Numbered from the stretch's first letter, positions 18,569 to 29,596 are shown. The stretch: 64,000 bases of DNA from Pseudobacteroides sp. (GCF_036567765.1 NZ_DATCTU010000045.1:1-64000), one strand, 5' to 3'. Numbers and translations are program-made. The notes: generated from the letters alone by a model not told the origin.

Positions 18569-19507
18569 ATGATTTTAAAATCCAAAGATCTTCTTGGGTT
18601 AAAGGATATGTCGGCAGAAGAGATAGAACACATACTTGAGACAGCGAAGACCATGAAGTATATTCTCACAACCAACAACAAAAAGACTCCACACCTTCAA
18701 GGAAAGTCAATTGTTACCTTGTTTTATGAGAACAGCACCAGGACTCGCCTGTCTTTTGAACTTGCTTCAAAGTATATGAGTGCCAGTTCTGCAAATGTTT
18801 CAGCTTCAAGCAGTAGCGTTTCAAAGGGAGAGACATTGATAGATACTGCAAAAACTATCGATATGATGGGGACTGATGTAATAATACTAAGACATCCCAT
18901 GTCCGGTTCTCCTCACTTGATTGCCAAAAATGTAGAAGCATCGGTTATTAATGCCGGTGATGGAATGAATGAGCATCCGACTCAGGCGTTATTGGATATG
19001 TTTACAATATATGAAAAAAGAGGTAGTTTAAAAGGCATGAAGGTTGCCATAATAGGCGATATACTCCACAGCAGAGTTGCCAGAAGCAATATCTGGGGAA
19101 TGGTTAAGCTTGGAGCTGAGGTGAGTGTGGCCGGTCCTTCTACACTGATACCCATGGGAATTGAGAAAACCGGAGTAAAAGTGTACAGCACAATCCAGGA
19201 GGCACTTATTGATGCTGATGTCGTTATGGGCTTGAGGATTCAGCTGGAAAGGCAAAAGAAAGGATTATTCCCCACAGCAAGGGAGTATGCCAAGTTCTTC
19301 GGACTGGATACCAAAAGGCTCAAATTTGCCAAGAAAGATGCCTTGGTGCTGCACCCGGGACCTGTAAACAGGGGCTTAGAGCTTTCAACCTATGTTGTAG
19401 ACGGAGATCAGTCATGCATTAATGAGCAGGTAACTAATGGGGTTGCCGTGAGGATGGCGGTATTATACCTTTTGACAAGGAGGAATAGCGGTGAAAACAT
19501 TAATTAA
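18569..19507 (+). CDS. pyrB: Aspartate carbamoyltransferase catalytic subunit
   Basis: It catalyses carbamoyl phosphate plus aspartate to carbamoyl aspartate, the second step of UMP synthesis. The carbamoyl-phosphate loop is [11 protein letters not shown] and the aspartate-binding region is [12 protein letters not shown]. The 312-residue length matches class C catalytic chains. No pyrI regulatory subunit is present. Its end overlaps the pyrC start by 17 bases, so translation coupling is likely. Confidence 0.97.
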   Translation: MILKSKDLLGLKDMSAEEIEHILETAKTMKYILTTNNKKTPHLQGKSIVTLFYENSTRTRLSFELASKYMSASSANVSASSSSVSKGETLIDTAKTIDMMGTDVIILRHPMSGSPHLIAKNVEASVINAGDGMNEHPTQALLDMFTIYEKRGSLKGMKVAIIGDILHSRVARSNIWGMVKLGAEVSVAGPSTLIPMGIEKTGVKVYSTIQEALIDADVVMGLRIQLERQKKGLFPTAREYAKFFGLDTKRLKFAKKDALVLHPGPVNRGLELSTYVVDGDQSCINEQVTNGVAVRMAVLYLLTRRNSGENIN

Positions 19508-20777
19508 AGGCGGACATATAATAGATCCTAAATCCGGAAGAAACGGTGTTTTTGATATCATTATAGATAAGGGGAAAATAGTTGATATAGGTAATGATTT
19601 GGAGTTCACTACCGGTGATATAGTGGATGTTGCAGGAAAATATGTTATTCCGGGGCTTGTTGATGCACACTGTCATTTAAGAGAGCCAGGATTTGAGTAC
19701 AAGGAAGATATTGAAACGGGAACACAGAGTGCTGCAGTTGGAGGATTTACATCAATCGCATGCATGCCTAATACAAATCCTGTAATCGATAATGAGTCTA
19801 TTGTAAAAAATATTATAACCAGAGCAAAACAGGATGGTTTTGTAAATGTCTATCCCATAGGTGCCATCACCAAGGGACAGGCAGGGGAAGAGCTTTCTGA
19901 AATAGGGGAGCTGAAGTTTGCAGGAGCTGTAGCAATATCGGATGATGGAAGGCCTGTTAAGAAAGCCTCAATTATGAAGAAGGCGTTACAGTATGCATCC
20001 ATGTTTGATATAACTGTGATTTCACACTGTGAAGATCTTGAGCTTGCTGAAGAAGGTTTTATGAATGAAGGTTATCAGTCCACCATTATGGGGTTAAAGG
20101 GTATTCCTTCAGCTGCAGAAGAGATAATGGTTGCAAGGGACCTTATACTGGCTGAATACACAAATGCACCTATTCACATTGCACACGTAAGCACTGAGCT
20201 ATCAGTTGATCTTATACGTAATGCTAAAAAACGTGGGGTAAAAGTGACTTGTGAAACATGCCCACATTATTTTGTTCTTACAGAAGAGGCTTGTGACGGA
20301 TTTAATACACTTGCTAAGGTCAATCCGCCGTTAAGGACTCAAAAGGACGTTGACGCTATAATAGAAGGCCTCAGGGACGGTACAATAGATATAATTGCCA
20401 CAGATCATGCACCTCACCACATAGATGAAAAAAATGTGGAGTTTGCTGTTGCTGCAAACGGAATGGTTGGATTTGAGACTGCTTTACCTTTAGCAATTAC
20501 ATATCTGTTAAAAACCAATGTGCTTACATTGGAACAGATAGTTGAAAAGATGTGTATTAACCCATCAAAGATATTAGGGCTCAATAAAGGATCCCTTGAG
20601 ACAGGAAAAGCTGCTGACATAGTCATAATTGATGTTGATGAGGACGTAACGGTAGATATAACAAAGTTCAAGTCAAAGAGCAAGAACTCACCGTTTAATG
20701 GGTATAAGCTTAATGGTGCGGTTTATTATACAATTGTTAACGGCAAATTTGTCGTAAGAGAAAAGGTACTTTTATAG
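19491..20777 (+). CDS. pyrC: Dihydroorotase (type I, multifunctional family)
   Basis: This cyclic amidohydrolase makes dihydroorotate. The metal site is visible as [10 protein letters not shown] near residue 60, the histidine in [21 protein letters not shown], and the catalytic ATDHAPHH. The length is 428 residues. It starts with GTG, with AAGGAGG (19479-19485) inside the end of pyrB. Confidence 0.96.
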   Translation: MKTLIKGGHIIDPKSGRNGVFDIIIDKGKIVDIGNDLEFTTGDIVDVAGKYVIPGLVDAHCHLREPGFEYKEDIETGTQSAAVGGFTSIACMPNTNPVIDNESIVKNIITRAKQDGFVNVYPIGAITKGQAGEELSEIGELKFAGAVAISDDGRPVKKASIMKKALQYASMFDITVISHCEDLELAEEGFMNEGYQSTIMGLKGIPSAAEEIMVARDLILAEYTNAPIHIAHVSTELSVDLIRNAKKRGVKVTCETCPHYFVLTEEACDGFNTLAKVNPPLRTQKDVDAIIEGLRDGTIDIIATDHAPHHIDEKNVEFAVAANGMVGFETALPLAITYLLKTNVLTLEQIVEKMCINPSKILGLNKGSLETGKAADIVIIDVDEDVTVDITKFKSKSKNSPFNGYKLNGAVYYTIVNGKFVVREKVLL

Positions 20778-20788
20778 GGAGTGATTTT

Positions 20789-21733
20789 ATGTTTATTGAT
20801 TTATTGATTGATTCTATTAAGGAGAAAGATAATCCGACTGTTGTGGGTTTGGACCCGAAGATGGATTTCATTCCTCAGTTCATAAAGCAAAAAGCCTTCA
20901 AGGAGCATGGGGTGAACTTAAAGGGAGCTTCACAGGCTATTATTGAATTCAACAAAGGCTTAATTGATGCTTTATACGATATTGTCCCGGCTGTAAAGCC
21001 CCAGCTGGCTTATTATGAAATGTATGGAATTGAAGGACTCGTTGCTTTTAATGAGACTGTTAAATACGCAAAAGAAAAAGGCATGATAGTTATCGCCGAT
21101 GGAAAGCGTAATGATATTGGATCCACAGCTGAAAGCTACTCAGCAGGTTTTCTGGGCAAAACCATTATCAGCGAGGATGTTACGCAGCCCATATTCGATG
21201 TGGATGCACTTACAGTAAATCCTTATCTTGGTGTTGATGGAATTAAGCCCTTTATGGATGATTGTAAAAAATACAACAAAGGCATATTCGTCCTTGTAAA
21301 GACATCAAACAAGTCATCCGGGCAGCTTCAGGATATATTAACAGACAAGGGCAAAAGCATATATGAGATAGTAGCGGAGTTGGTTGAGGATTGGGGGAAA
21401 AGCCTCAGGGGAAAATATGGATACAGTAGTGTAGGAGCAGTAGTTGGAGCTACCTATCCCAATCAGGCCAAGATTCTTAGAAAAGCAATGAAACATGCAT
21501 ATATACTGGTGCCGGGATATGGAGCACAGGGCGGTACTGCAAGGGATGTTGCACATTCCTTTAACGGAGACGGACTCGGAGCTATTGTAAATGCTTCGAG
21601 AAGTATAATGTGTGCTTATCAATCTGAAACTTGGAAAGAACAGTACAGCGAAGACAAGTATGCTGAGGCGTCAAGGGCTGAGGCAATTCGCATGAGGGAT
21701 GACATTAATAGTGTAATAAAAACTCAAAATTAA
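20789..21733 (+). CDS. pyrF: Orotidine 5'-phosphate decarboxylase
   Basis: It performs the last step to UMP. This 314-residue protein is of the long PyrF type (also called URA5-like or type 2), with the active-site lysine/aspartate array in IADGKRNDIGSTAESY. Phosphate-binding loop residues sit near VPGYGAQGGTARDV. It follows pyrC by 11 bases in the operon. Confidence 0.95.
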   Translation: MFIDLLIDSIKEKDNPTVVGLDPKMDFIPQFIKQKAFKEHGVNLKGASQAIIEFNKGLIDALYDIVPAVKPQLAYYEMYGIEGLVAFNETVKYAKEKGMIVIADGKRNDIGSTAESYSAGFLGKTIISEDVTQPIFDVDALTVNPYLGVDGIKPFMDDCKKYNKGIFVLVKTSNKSSGQLQDILTDKGKSIYEIVAELVEDWGKSLRGKYGYSSVGAVVGATYPNQAKILRKAMKHAYILVPGYGAQGGTARDVAHSFNGDGLGAIVNASRSIMCAYQSETWKEQYSEDKYAEASRAEAIRMRDDINSVIKTQN

Positions 21734-21753
21734 AATATATATGAGGTGGTAAA

Positions 21754-22827
21754 ATGAAGGCAATACTTGCTTTGGAGGACGGCACAATTTTTACAGGTAA
21801 GAGCTTTGGCGTAGAAGGGGAGGTAATCGGTGAGATAGTTTTTAACACGGGAATGACAGGTTATCAGGAAGTATTGACCGACCCATCTTATTGCGGACAG
21901 ATAGTTACTATGACATATCCTTTAATAGGCAACTACGGAGTAAACATGGAAGACATTGAGTCCAGCAAACCGCAGGTAAAGGGTTTCATTGTCAGAGAGC
22001 TTTGCAAAACTCCAAGCAACTGGAGATCAATTGAGACACTTAATGATTATCTTAAGAGGCACAACATAATAGGCATTGAAGGCATAGATACAAGGGCACT
22101 TACAAAGATATTAAGAAGCAAAGGGACAATGAACGGTATTGTGACAACCGATGAGAACTTTGATTTTGAAAGCAGCCTTGAGAAAATCAAATCCTATGGA
22201 ATAAAGAATCCGGTTTATGAGGTTACTACAAAAGAAGTACTCCATTATGAAGGTACGGGTTTTAAGGTAGCACTTATAGATTTAGGTATAAAGCAGAATA
22301 TAGTTCGTTCATTGCTAAACAGGGGTTGTGAGGTTTATGTATTTCCTGCTTGGACAAAAGCAGAAGAAATACTGGCCATAGACCCTGACGGTATAATGCT
22401 TTCAAATGGACCTGGGGATCCAAAGGACTGCACGGATGTAATAGAAACAATAAAAAATCTTATCGGCAAAAGGCCAATATTTGGAATATGTTTAGGTCAT
22501 CAGCTTACTGCATTGGCTAACAATGCTAATACAGGAAGGCTCAAATACGGTCACAGAGGATGTAATCATCCGGTCAAGGATATTAATAAAGATCTGACTT
22601 ATATAACTTCACAAAACCATGGCTATACAATACTGGAAGAAACTCTCGACAGAGAATTGATGGAAATAAGCCACCGGAATATGAACGATAACACCGTTGA
22701 AGGCGTAAGGTACAAAGGGGTGCCGGTATTTACAGTTCAATTCCATCCGGAGGCGTCACCAGGGCCTGGAGACACAGCATATCTTTTTGATGAGTTCATG
22801 GATATGATGAAAAAATTTAAAGAATAG
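21754..22827 (+). CDS. carA: Carbamoyl-phosphate synthase small subunit (glutaminase)
   Basis: It hydrolyses glutamine to supply ammonia to CarB. The N-terminal CPSase small-chain domain begins AILALEDGTIFTGKSFG. The C-terminal class I amidotransferase has the nucleophile Cys in FGICLGHQL and the His/Glu pair in QFHPEASPGP. The length of 357 is usual. It is placed in the pyr operon, so it probably serves the pyrimidine pathway. Confidence 0.97.
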   Translation: MKAILALEDGTIFTGKSFGVEGEVIGEIVFNTGMTGYQEVLTDPSYCGQIVTMTYPLIGNYGVNMEDIESSKPQVKGFIVRELCKTPSNWRSIETLNDYLKRHNIIGIEGIDTRALTKILRSKGTMNGIVTTDENFDFESSLEKIKSYGIKNPVYEVTTKEVLHYEGTGFKVALIDLGIKQNIVRSLLNRGCEVYVFPAWTKAEEILAIDPDGIMLSNGPGDPKDCTDVIETIKNLIGKRPIFGICLGHQLTALANNANTGRLKYGHRGCNHPVKDINKDLTYITSQNHGYTILEETLDRELMEISHRNMNDNTVEGVRYKGVPVFTVQFHPEASPGPGDTAYLFDEFMDMMKKFKE

Positions 22828-22859
22828 CTTCCCATAGGAATGTTTAAGGAGGATATATA

Positions 22860-25800
22860 ATGCCAAAGAGACAAGATGTAAAGAAAGTCCTGGTTATCGG
22901 TTCAGGACCTATAATAATAGGCCAGGCAGCTGAATTTGACTACGCAGGAACTCAAGCCTGCAGGGCACTTAAGGAAGAGGGTATTGAGGTAGTTCTTGTA
23001 AATAGCAATCCTGCAACAATCATGACTGATACCAATATTGCCGACAAGGTTTATATAGAGCCGCTTTGCCTTGATGTTTTAAAAAAGATCATCATTGAAG
23101 AAAAGCCTGACAGCATCCTCCCAACACTTGGAGGACAGACCGGTCTTAACCTGGCAATGGAAATTGCTGAAACAGGTTTTTTGGAGGAACATGGAGTTAA
23201 GCTTCTTGGAACAGCTACAGAAGCTATAAAAATGGCGGAGGACAGACAGGACTTTAAGGATACAATGGAAAGGATTGGCGAGCCTTGTATTGCAAGTGAG
23301 GTTGTAACTACAGTGGAAGCTGCCTTAGCCTTTGCAGATAAAATAGGATATCCTGTAATAGTTCGTCCTGCATATACCCTTGGAGGAACAGGCGGAGGTA
23401 TAGCAGATAATGTTGAACAGCTTACAGAAATTGCAACAAATGGTTTAAGGCTCTCAAGGGTTACACAGGTATTGATAGAAAAGTGTATAGCAGGCTGGAA
23501 GGAAATTGAGTATGAAGTAATGAGAGATGGCAAGGGTAATGTTATTACCGTATGTAACATGGAAAATATAGACCCAGTGGGTGTTCATACAGGGGACAGT
23601 ATCGTTGTAGCTCCTTCCCAGACCCTTGCAGATAAGGAATACCAGATGCTCAGAACAGCATCGTTGAAGATAATTTCCGAGCTTGGAATACAGGGAGGCT
23701 GTAACGTTCAGTTTGCACTCCATCCGACAAGCTTTGAGTACGGCGTTATAGAGGTTAACCCAAGGGTTAGTCGTTCATCGGCACTTGCATCAAAGGCTAC
23801 AGGTTATCCTATAGCAAAGGTTGCAACAAAGATTGCAATAGGCTATGGCCTTGATGAAATACAGAATGCAGTTACAGGCAAAACATACGCTTGCTTTGAG
23901 CCAACTTTGGACTATGTTGTAGTTAAGATACCCAAATGGCCTTTCGATAAGTTTGTTAAAGCAAAGAGAACATTAGGAACTCAGATGAAGGCTACAGGTG
24001 AGGTAATGTCAATAAGCAGCTCCTTTGAGGCTGCATTGATGAAGGCAATAAGGTCATTAGAGCTTGGCCTGTTTACCCTTGAACAGGAAATCTACACAAA
24101 AATGGAAACTTCCGTTATAATGGAAAAGCTTAAGGATATCAATGATGAAAGACTTTTTGTTATAGCAGAGGCTTTAAGAAGAAACGTAACTGTTGAAGAA
24201 ATATGCAACATAACAAAGATAGATGAGTTTTTTGTATGCAAGTTCAAGAAGATTGTGGAGATGGAAGAGAAGCTTAAAAAGTGTACGTTGACTTCCCTTA
24301 CAGTTGATATGATCAAGAGTGCAAAGAAGATGGGCTTTACGGATACTGTAATAGCAAAGCTTACAGGCTGTGACAGGAAGGATATCTATAGAAGAAGAAA
24401 AGAGATAGGCATATGTGCTACCTACAAAATGGTTGACACATGTGCTGCTGAGTTTGACGCAGTTACTCCATACTATTACTCAACCTATGATGAAAGATGC
24501 GAAGTCAGGGAATCAGAAAAGGATAAGATATTGGTTATCGGTTCAGGTCCTATAAGGATCGGTCAGGGTATTGAGTTTGACTATTGTTCGGTGCACTCTG
24601 TCTGGGCACTTAATGAGGAAGGGTATGAAACCATCATTGCCAATAACAACCCCGAAACGGTGAGTACAGACTTTGATACGGCTGACAGGCTTTACTTTGA
24701 GCCTCTTACCTATGAAGACGTAGAGAATATTATTGAGACTGAAAAGCCAAAAGGAGCTATAGTTCAGTTCGGCGGACAGACAGCAATTAAGCTCACAAAG
24801 GCACTAAACGAAATGGGCGTAAGGATATACGGAACAGAGCCCAAGTATGTAGATGCGGCTGAAGACAGGGAGAAATTTGATGCCATACTGGAAGAAGTAG
24901 GAATACCAAGGCCTCAAGGAAGAACTGTATTTACATTAGAAGAAGCATTGGAAGCGGCAAATGAGCTTCAGTATCCTGTTCTGGTTAGACCGTCCTATGT
25001 CTTAGGCGGACAGGGTATGGAAATTGCATACAACGATAAGGATGTAGAGGAGTTTATGGAGATCATAAACAGGGTTAAGCAGGAGCACCCAATCCTTATT
25101 GATAAATACATGATGGGTAAGGAGATTGAGGTTGATGCTATATGTGACGGCGAAGACATATTAATCCCTGGAATTATGGAACACCTTGAAAGGGCTGGGG
25201 TCCACTCAGGTGACAGTATTTCGGTTTATCCTACTCAGACTATAGACAACAAAATAAAGGAAATAATAATAGACTATACAAGAAAGCTTGCAAAAGCACT
25301 TCATGTTGTAGGTCTTATAAACATACAATATGTCCTTTACAATAACACAATCTATGTAATAGAGGTCAATCCGCGTTCAAGCCGTACTGTACCTTATATA
25401 AGCAAGGTTACCGGAATTCCAATGGTTAATCTGGCTACAAAGATTATGATGGGTAAAAAGCTTAAAGACTTCAAGTATGGAACAGGTTTGTACAAGGAGG
25501 CTGATTACGTTTCTGTAAAGGTTCCGGTATTCTCCTTTGAAAAGCTGCATGATGTTGATATAAGCTTAGGGCCTGAAATGAAGTCAACGGGTGAGGTTTT
25601 AGGTATTGCTAAGACTTTCCCAGAAGCACTTTATAAAGGTATAACCGCATCAGGAATCAAGCTTCCTAAAGAAGGCGGCGGTATACTTATGACAGTCCGT
25701 GATACCGACAAGCCGGAGCTTGCAGTGCTTGCAGCTGAGTTTGAGAAGCTGGGATTTGAACTTTACGGAACAGGGAAAACTGCAAACATGCTAAATAAGC

Positions 25801-26075
25801 AGGGTATTGCAACAAATGCGGTTAAAAAGATAGATGACGGTTCACCCAACATTCTTGATCTAATCCAGTCAGGCAAAATCTCCATGGTTATAAATACCGC
25901 AACAAAGGGAAGAAAGCCTGAGAGGGATGGATTTAAGATCAGAAGAAAGTCCGTTGAATCTTCCATACCGTGTATAACATCCTTGGATACTGCAAAGGCG
26001 GTAGTAAGCTGTCTTAAGCTTGGTAAAGGTGTAAATGATATGGATGTTGTTAATCTTAGTGTGTTTGATGTTTAA
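22860..26075 (+). CDS. carB: Carbamoyl-phosphate synthase large subunit
   Basis: At 1071 residues it is full length. Two homologous ATP-grasp halves start at [20 protein letters not shown] and [20 protein letters not shown]. An oligomerisation domain lies between them, and a C-terminal MGS-like allosteric domain covers about the last 140 residues. It makes carbamoyl phosphate from bicarbonate, ammonia and two ATP. No frameshift is seen. Confidence 0.98.
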   Translation: MPKRQDVKKVLVIGSGPIIIGQAAEFDYAGTQACRALKEEGIEVVLVNSNPATIMTDTNIADKVYIEPLCLDVLKKIIIEEKPDSILPTLGGQTGLNLAMEIAETGFLEEHGVKLLGTATEAIKMAEDRQDFKDTMERIGEPCIASEVVTTVEAALAFADKIGYPVIVRPAYTLGGTGGGIADNVEQLTEIATNGLRLSRVTQVLIEKCIAGWKEIEYEVMRDGKGNVITVCNMENIDPVGVHTGDSIVVAPSQTLADKEYQMLRTASLKIISELGIQGGCNVQFALHPTSFEYGVIEVNPRVSRSSALASKATGYPIAKVATKIAIGYGLDEIQNAVTGKTYACFEPTLDYVVVKIPKWPFDKFVKAKRTLGTQMKATGEVMSISSSFEAALMKAIRSLELGLFTLEQEIYTKMETSVIMEKLKDINDERLFVIAEALRRNVTVEEICNITKIDEFFVCKFKKIVEMEEKLKKCTLTSLTVDMIKSAKKMGFTDTVIAKLTGCDRKDIYRRRKEIGICATYKMVDTCAAEFDAVTPYYYSTYDERCEVRESEKDKILVIGSGPIRIGQGIEFDYCSVHSVWALNEEGYETIIANNNPETVSTDFDTADRLYFEPLTYEDVENIIETEKPKGAIVQFGGQTAIKLTKALNEMGVRIYGTEPKYVDAAEDREKFDAILEEVGIPRPQGRTVFTLEEALEAANELQYPVLVRPSYVLGGQGMEIAYNDKDVEEFMEIINRVKQEHPILIDKYMMGKEIEVDAICDGEDILIPGIMEHLERAGVHSGDSISVYPTQTIDNKIKEIIIDYTRKLAKALHVVGLINIQYVLYNNTIYVIEVNPRSSRTVPYISKVTGIPMVNLATKIMMGKKLKDFKYGTGLYKEADYVSVKVPVFSFEKLHDVDISLGPEMKSTGEVLGIAKTFPEALYKGITASGIKLPKEGGGILMTVRDTDKPELAVLAAEFEKLGFELYGTGKTANMLNKQGIATNAVKKIDDGSPNILDLIQSGKISMVINTATKGRKPERDGFKIRRKSVESSIPCITSLDTAKAVVSCLKLGKGVNDMDVVNLSVFDV

Positions 26076-26112
26076 ATTTGATGTTTAAATGAATTTAATG
26101 TATGATTAGGAT

Positions 26113-26154
26113 ATGGTCTTGAACAAAACTCCAAGGGGTTTTGTTCAAGACCAT
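26113..26154. promoter_or_regulatory. Long near-perfect palindrome between carB and pyrK
   Basis: ATGGTCTTGAACAAAAC (26113-26129) pairs with GTTTTGTTCAAGACCAT (26138-26154). The stem continues one wobble pair into a CCAAGG tip, about 18 bp in total. There is no T run, so it is not an ordinary terminator. It could be an mRNA processing or stability element, or a protein-binding site setting pyrK expression apart from carB. Confidence 0.7.
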
Positions 26155-26179
26155 TAGTATATATTTTATGGAGGACCAA

Positions 26180-26968
26180 ATGTCTAAATTACTTAATGAA
26201 GAGATTGTGAGCATAAATAAAATTGCCTGGGAAATTTATAAGATTACCATAAAATCGGAGTATGTCTCAAAGAATGCATTGCCGGGTCAGTTTGTAAATA
26301 TCAAATGCAGTGAAGGTATAACCGCACTTCTAAGAAGGCCCATAAGTATTTGTGATGTGGACAAGGCTGCTGGGACTTTTGATGTTTGCTTTCAGATTAA
26401 GGGGATAGGAACTGAATATCTGACAAGAAAAACTTCAGGAGAGCTTTTAGATATAATTGCACCTGTGGGTAATCCATTTTACATTTCCAGGGACTATAAG
26501 AGAATTGCTGTTGTAGGCGGCGGAATAGGTGTATTTCCGCTTTTGTACCTTCTGAAGGAAAATGTTCAAGCAGAAAGGCATACTTTCCTAGGATACAGAA
26601 ATAAAGACCATGTTGTGCTGGAAAATGAGTATAAAAATGCTTCGGATAAGTATTATATTTCAACTGATGATGGAAGTGCAGGCTACAAAGGACTTGTGAC
26701 TGATCTTTTGGAAAAAGAGCTTCAGGAAAAGGGACTAGATATCATCTATGCGTGCGGCCCTACACCTATGATACGCAAGGTGATTGAGCTTTCAAAAAAA
26801 TACAAAACAAAATGCCAGGTTTCAATGGAGCAGAGAATGGGATGCGGAATAGGAGCATGCCTTGTGTGTGCTTGCAAAACAAAGGCTCAAAATGAGGATG
26901 GCTGGGAGTATAGTCATGTATGTAAGGACGGGCCGGTTTTTTGGAGCGACGAGGTTATACTTGACTAA
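26180..26968 (+). CDS. pyrK: Dihydroorotate dehydrogenase B electron-transfer subunit
   Basis: This ferredoxin-reductase-like FAD/2Fe-2S subunit passes electrons from the PyrD type 1B enzyme to NAD. The N-terminal FAD domain includes RRPISICDV; the NAD domain has GGGIGVFPLLYLLKE and ACGPTPMI. The C-terminal cluster motif is CGIGACLVCAC plus a later Cys in HVCKDGP. GGAGG precedes the ATG at 26180, giving 262 residues; an earlier in-frame start would lie inside the palindrome. No pyrD gene is in this operon, which is unusual because the two subunits work as a complex. Confidence 0.93.
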   Translation: MSKLLNEEIVSINKIAWEIYKITIKSEYVSKNALPGQFVNIKCSEGITALLRRPISICDVDKAAGTFDVCFQIKGIGTEYLTRKTSGELLDIIAPVGNPFYISRDYKRIAVVGGGIGVFPLLYLLKENVQAERHTFLGYRNKDHVVLENEYKNASDKYYISTDDGSAGYKGLVTDLLEKELQEKGLDIIYACGPTPMIRKVIELSKKYKTKCQVSMEQRMGCGIGACLVCACKTKAQNEDGWEYSHVCKDGPVFWSDEVILD

Positions 26969-26969
26969 T

Positions 26970-28319
26970 ATGAATATTTTAAAAAACAACAAGGCTTTAA
27001 TATTATCTATATTGACTATATCACTTCCCGCTATCATTGAAATGGGGTTAAATACTTTAGTTGGGTTATCCGATACAATACTGCTTAGCTTCTTTGTAGG
27101 TGAGGAGGCCTTGGCGGCCGCAGGGAATGCCAATCAAATAATTTTTACTGTAATACTGATTTTTTCTTCATTCAACGTGGGGGCAACTGCTATAATATCC
27201 CGAAGTTTTGGTGAGAAAAATTATAAGAGGCTCAACGACACTTCATGCCAGAATTTATCTTTAAATATTATCATTGGTTTTATCATAATGCTTTTGACTT
27301 ATATCTTTGCAAAAGATATTATGGGTGTATTTAATGTTGACAACAAAGTATTTGATATGGGAGTTACATTTCTAAGAATAACTTCACTTAGTCTTGTTTT
27401 CATGTTCTTTTCCTTTGCCGCTTCAGCATCCTTAAGAGGCATCGGCAATACTATGACTCCAATGCTTATAACAACTACTGTAAATGTAATTAACATTATA
27501 CTGAACATACTTCTGATAAAAGGTATTGGTATATTTCCTGAGATGGGAATAAAAGGATCTGCTGTTGCTACAACTATATCAAGAATTTTAGGTGCAGCAA
27601 TATACTTAATTGTATTGCTGAGAGGAGATAGCTACTTAAAGATCCATGCTTTTGCATTAAAGTTGAAAAAGGAAATAATTTTACCCCTTTGGAAATTGAG
27701 TAGTGCAGCCGGAGTGGAGCAATTTCTGACCCAAACTGCTTTTTTTCTTTCTGGAGTTATTGTCACAGAATTTCTTGGCACTAGTCAGGAAGCTGGCTTC
27801 AGAGTCTTGCTCAGCATCGAGCAGATTTCTATAATGCCTGCCATAGGAATATCTATAGCAGCAGCGACTCTGGTTGGAAAGGCTTTAGGAGAAGGAGATC
27901 CTAAGAAGGCACATTTTACAGGTTATGTGTGTTTTGGAATGGGTATATTCTGGGGAGTGTTTATAGGTGCATTCTTTATAGCTTTCCCATCATTTGTAGC
28001 AGGTTTATTTACACCCCAACCTGAAGTTATAGCCATATTGGTAGGGGCATTGTTTGTGGTAGGGGTAGATCAGCCCTTCCTAAATTATATATTTATCGTT
28101 TCAGGTGCATTAAGAGGTGCTGGAGATACTATAACAGTAATGGTCTTGACTTCTTTAAGACTATGGGTTTTATTCCTGCCGCTTACTTTTGTATCTGTAA
28201 AGTACCTTGGTATGGGGGTAAATAGTGTCTGGGTGGCCGAAATAATCAGTGTTATTATTTTCAGTCTAGTTATGCATCTAAGATTTGCCAGGGGTAAATG
28301 GACGCAAATAAAGCTTTAA
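26970..28319 (+). CDS. MATE-family efflux transporter
   Basis: This polytopic membrane protein of about 449 residues has two homologous MatE halves and around twelve membrane segments. The first is in LSILTISLPAIIEMGLNTLV and the second half begins near EIILPLWKLSSAAGVEQFL. It would exchange cations for organic substrates; the substrate is unknown. The proposed ATG lies one base after the pyrK stop, implying co-transcription. The ribosome binding site GAGGT is about 15 bases away, which is weak, so the start is less certain. Presence at the end of a pyr operon could mean nucleobase or metabolite export, but this is only inference. Confidence 0.88.
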   Translation: MNILKNNKALILSILTISLPAIIEMGLNTLVGLSDTILLSFFVGEEALAAAGNANQIIFTVILIFSSFNVGATAIISRSFGEKNYKRLNDTSCQNLSLNIIIGFIIMLLTYIFAKDIMGVFNVDNKVFDMGVTFLRITSLSLVFMFFSFAASASLRGIGNTMTPMLITTTVNVINIILNILLIKGIGIFPEMGIKGSAVATTISRILGAAIYLIVLLRGDSYLKIHAFALKLKKEIILPLWKLSSAAGVEQFLTQTAFFLSGVIVTEFLGTSQEAGFRVLLSIEQISIMPAIGISIAAATLVGKALGEGDPKKAHFTGYVCFGMGIFWGVFIGAFFIAFPSFVAGLFTPQPEVIAILVGALFVVGVDQPFLNYIFIVSGALRGAGDTITVMVLTSLRLWVLFLPLTFVSVKYLGMGVNSVWVAEIISVIIFSLVMHLRFARGKWTQIKL

Positions 28320-28363
28320 ACACTAATTATTATATATTAAGGGCCAATACAGCCAAAAAAAAT

Positions 28364-28385
28364 AGAGCTTTTTGAAAGCTCTTTT
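28364..28385 (+). terminator. Terminator of the pyr operon/MATE gene
   Basis: AGAGCTTT / AAAGCTCT (28364-28371 and 28375-28382) with a 3-base loop, preceded by A residues and followed by TTT. Confidence 0.8.
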
Positions 28386-28662
28386 CTATTAGGAGGTTGC
28401 AAACTATTTAGGTTCATTATGTTTAAAGTATAACTGAAACAATTAAATAAACTATGAACAAATTATTAACAATTTTAAATTAGGAGATTAAGCAGTGTTC
28501 AATTTCTGTTTATTTTATATTATATTGTGAAGCAGTAGAAAAAGTTCTGCATATTTTACAAAATTGAAAGAACAAAATTGCTTGCGACTTTGCAGTATTT
28601 ATTGTTGACATGAGAAGTTCCTAAACATTAATAAAAGAGCCTTTGTTGGGGGGCTCTTTTAT
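28386..28662 (+). other. Gene-free stretch ending in a strong terminator
   Basis: About 245 bases without a convincing reading frame end in ATAAAAGAGCC / GGCTCTTTTAT (28631-28641 and 28652-28662), a canonical terminator that no gene here needs. The pyr operon already has its own at 28364. TTGACA at 28605-28610 is visible but its -10 would fall in the terminator. A small untranslated RNA ending here is possible. Confidence 0.4.
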
Positions 28663-28819
28663 TGTGGGGTGAATATTTATCTATTATATAATCAGGGGGA
28701 GTACCTGTTATAAATATAATATAAGAAGAAATTTAAGAAATTGTGAATAAATTGTTAAAATTTATTACGTTTATATTACAATATTTAATTTCGTGCTAAA
28801 AAATATTAATAAATATTGT

Positions 28820-28861
28820 GTTTTTTATAGGTTTTATTAAGTTTTTTATAGGTTTTATTAA
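28820..28861. repeat. Perfect 21-bp tandem duplication
   Basis: The unit beginning GTTTTTTATAGG and ending TTTTATTAA occurs twice without a break (28820-28840 and 28841-28861). It lies just past the 3' end of the minus-strand PhnB-like gene. Confidence 0.9.
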
Positions 28862-28876
28862 AGTTTCTGCTTAGTA

Positions 28877-29308
28877 TTAAGAAGAAAAACTATTTTCATC
28901 AGCATGGCTGAGTTGCCATCCTATCCCAAATTTATCAGTAACGAATCCATAACATTTGCTCCAGAATGTCTCCTGGAGTTCCATGCTTACATTACCGCCT
29001 TCTTTTAATTTATTGAAAATAGATTTGATCTCATCTGTGTCATTGCTGCTATATACAAGGCTGATGTTATTGCCTACAGTAAAAGGCATACCTTTAGAAA
29101 CATCAGAAAACATTACTATACTTCCTCTAATATTCAGATTCGTATGCATTACTAGATTTTTGGTGCTTTCATCCATAGGAAAGTCAGGATTTGAAGGTGC
29201 GTCTCCAAAAAGCATAAATTTAGGCGGCTCGGTCTTAAAAATCTCTGCATAAAATAAGACTGCTTCACGACAGTTTCCATTGAAATTAATATATGATTGT
29301 ATTGACAT
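28877..29308 (-). CDS. PhnB-like VOC-superfamily protein
   Basis: This 143-residue single-domain protein belongs to the PhnB/YdcL-like group of the vicinal oxygen chelate fold. Its N-terminus SIQSYINFNGNCREAVLFYA and the terminal FGIGWQLSH are characteristic. Members are often misnamed 3-demethylubiquinone methyltransferase; the true substrate is unknown. It is a single-gene unit with the promoter on the minus strand near 29340. A 21-bp tandem repeat lies on each side of the gene. Confidence 0.88.
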   Translation of the reverse strand: MSIQSYINFNGNCREAVLFYAEIFKTEPPKFMLFGDAPSNPDFPMDESTKNLVMHTNLNIRGSIVMFSDVSKGMPFTVGNNISLVYSSNDTDEIKSIFNKLKEGGNVSMELQETFWSKCYGFVTDKFGIGWQLSHADENSFSS

Positions 29309-29393
29309 GTTATCACTCCTCTTTTGTTATTTTATTATACATTACCCAACTATCTATATTTTTAAACCAGACCTAATTATTCATTTTTTTGCT

Positions 29394-29435
29394 TATTTTT
29401 TCAATTTTTTTCATTATTTTTTCAATTTTTTTCAC
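29394..29435. repeat. 21-bp tandem repeat, T-rich
   Basis: Two 21-base units of the form TATTTTTTCAA plus TTTTTTTCAT (29394-29414 and 29415-29435) differ only at the last base. They form a homopolymer-rich block upstream of the M6 protease gene, on the 5' side of the minus-strand PhnB-like gene. Confidence 0.85.
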
Positions 29436-29491
29436 TCAATGGTTACTTGACTTATTATATAATCTAGTCATACTAATCCAAAAATTAGTTT

Positions 29492-29503
29492 TCTAACGTT
29501 AGA
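29492..29503. promoter_or_regulatory. Perfect palindrome before the protease gene
   Basis: TCTAACGTTAGA is an exact 12-base palindrome about 95 bases upstream of the protease start. It could be an operator; no regulator can be named. Confidence 0.35.
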
Positions 29504-29596
29504 GATGAAAGAAGTAACATTTTTATAATAGTATTTACAAGGTATGATGTTTATTGAATATTCACCACCATATTATACTTAGGAGGAGTTAAATTT

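Noticed and set aside
29394..29435. A CRISPR-like repeat
   Set aside because: Only two adjoining T-rich units without spacers; no cas genes in the window.
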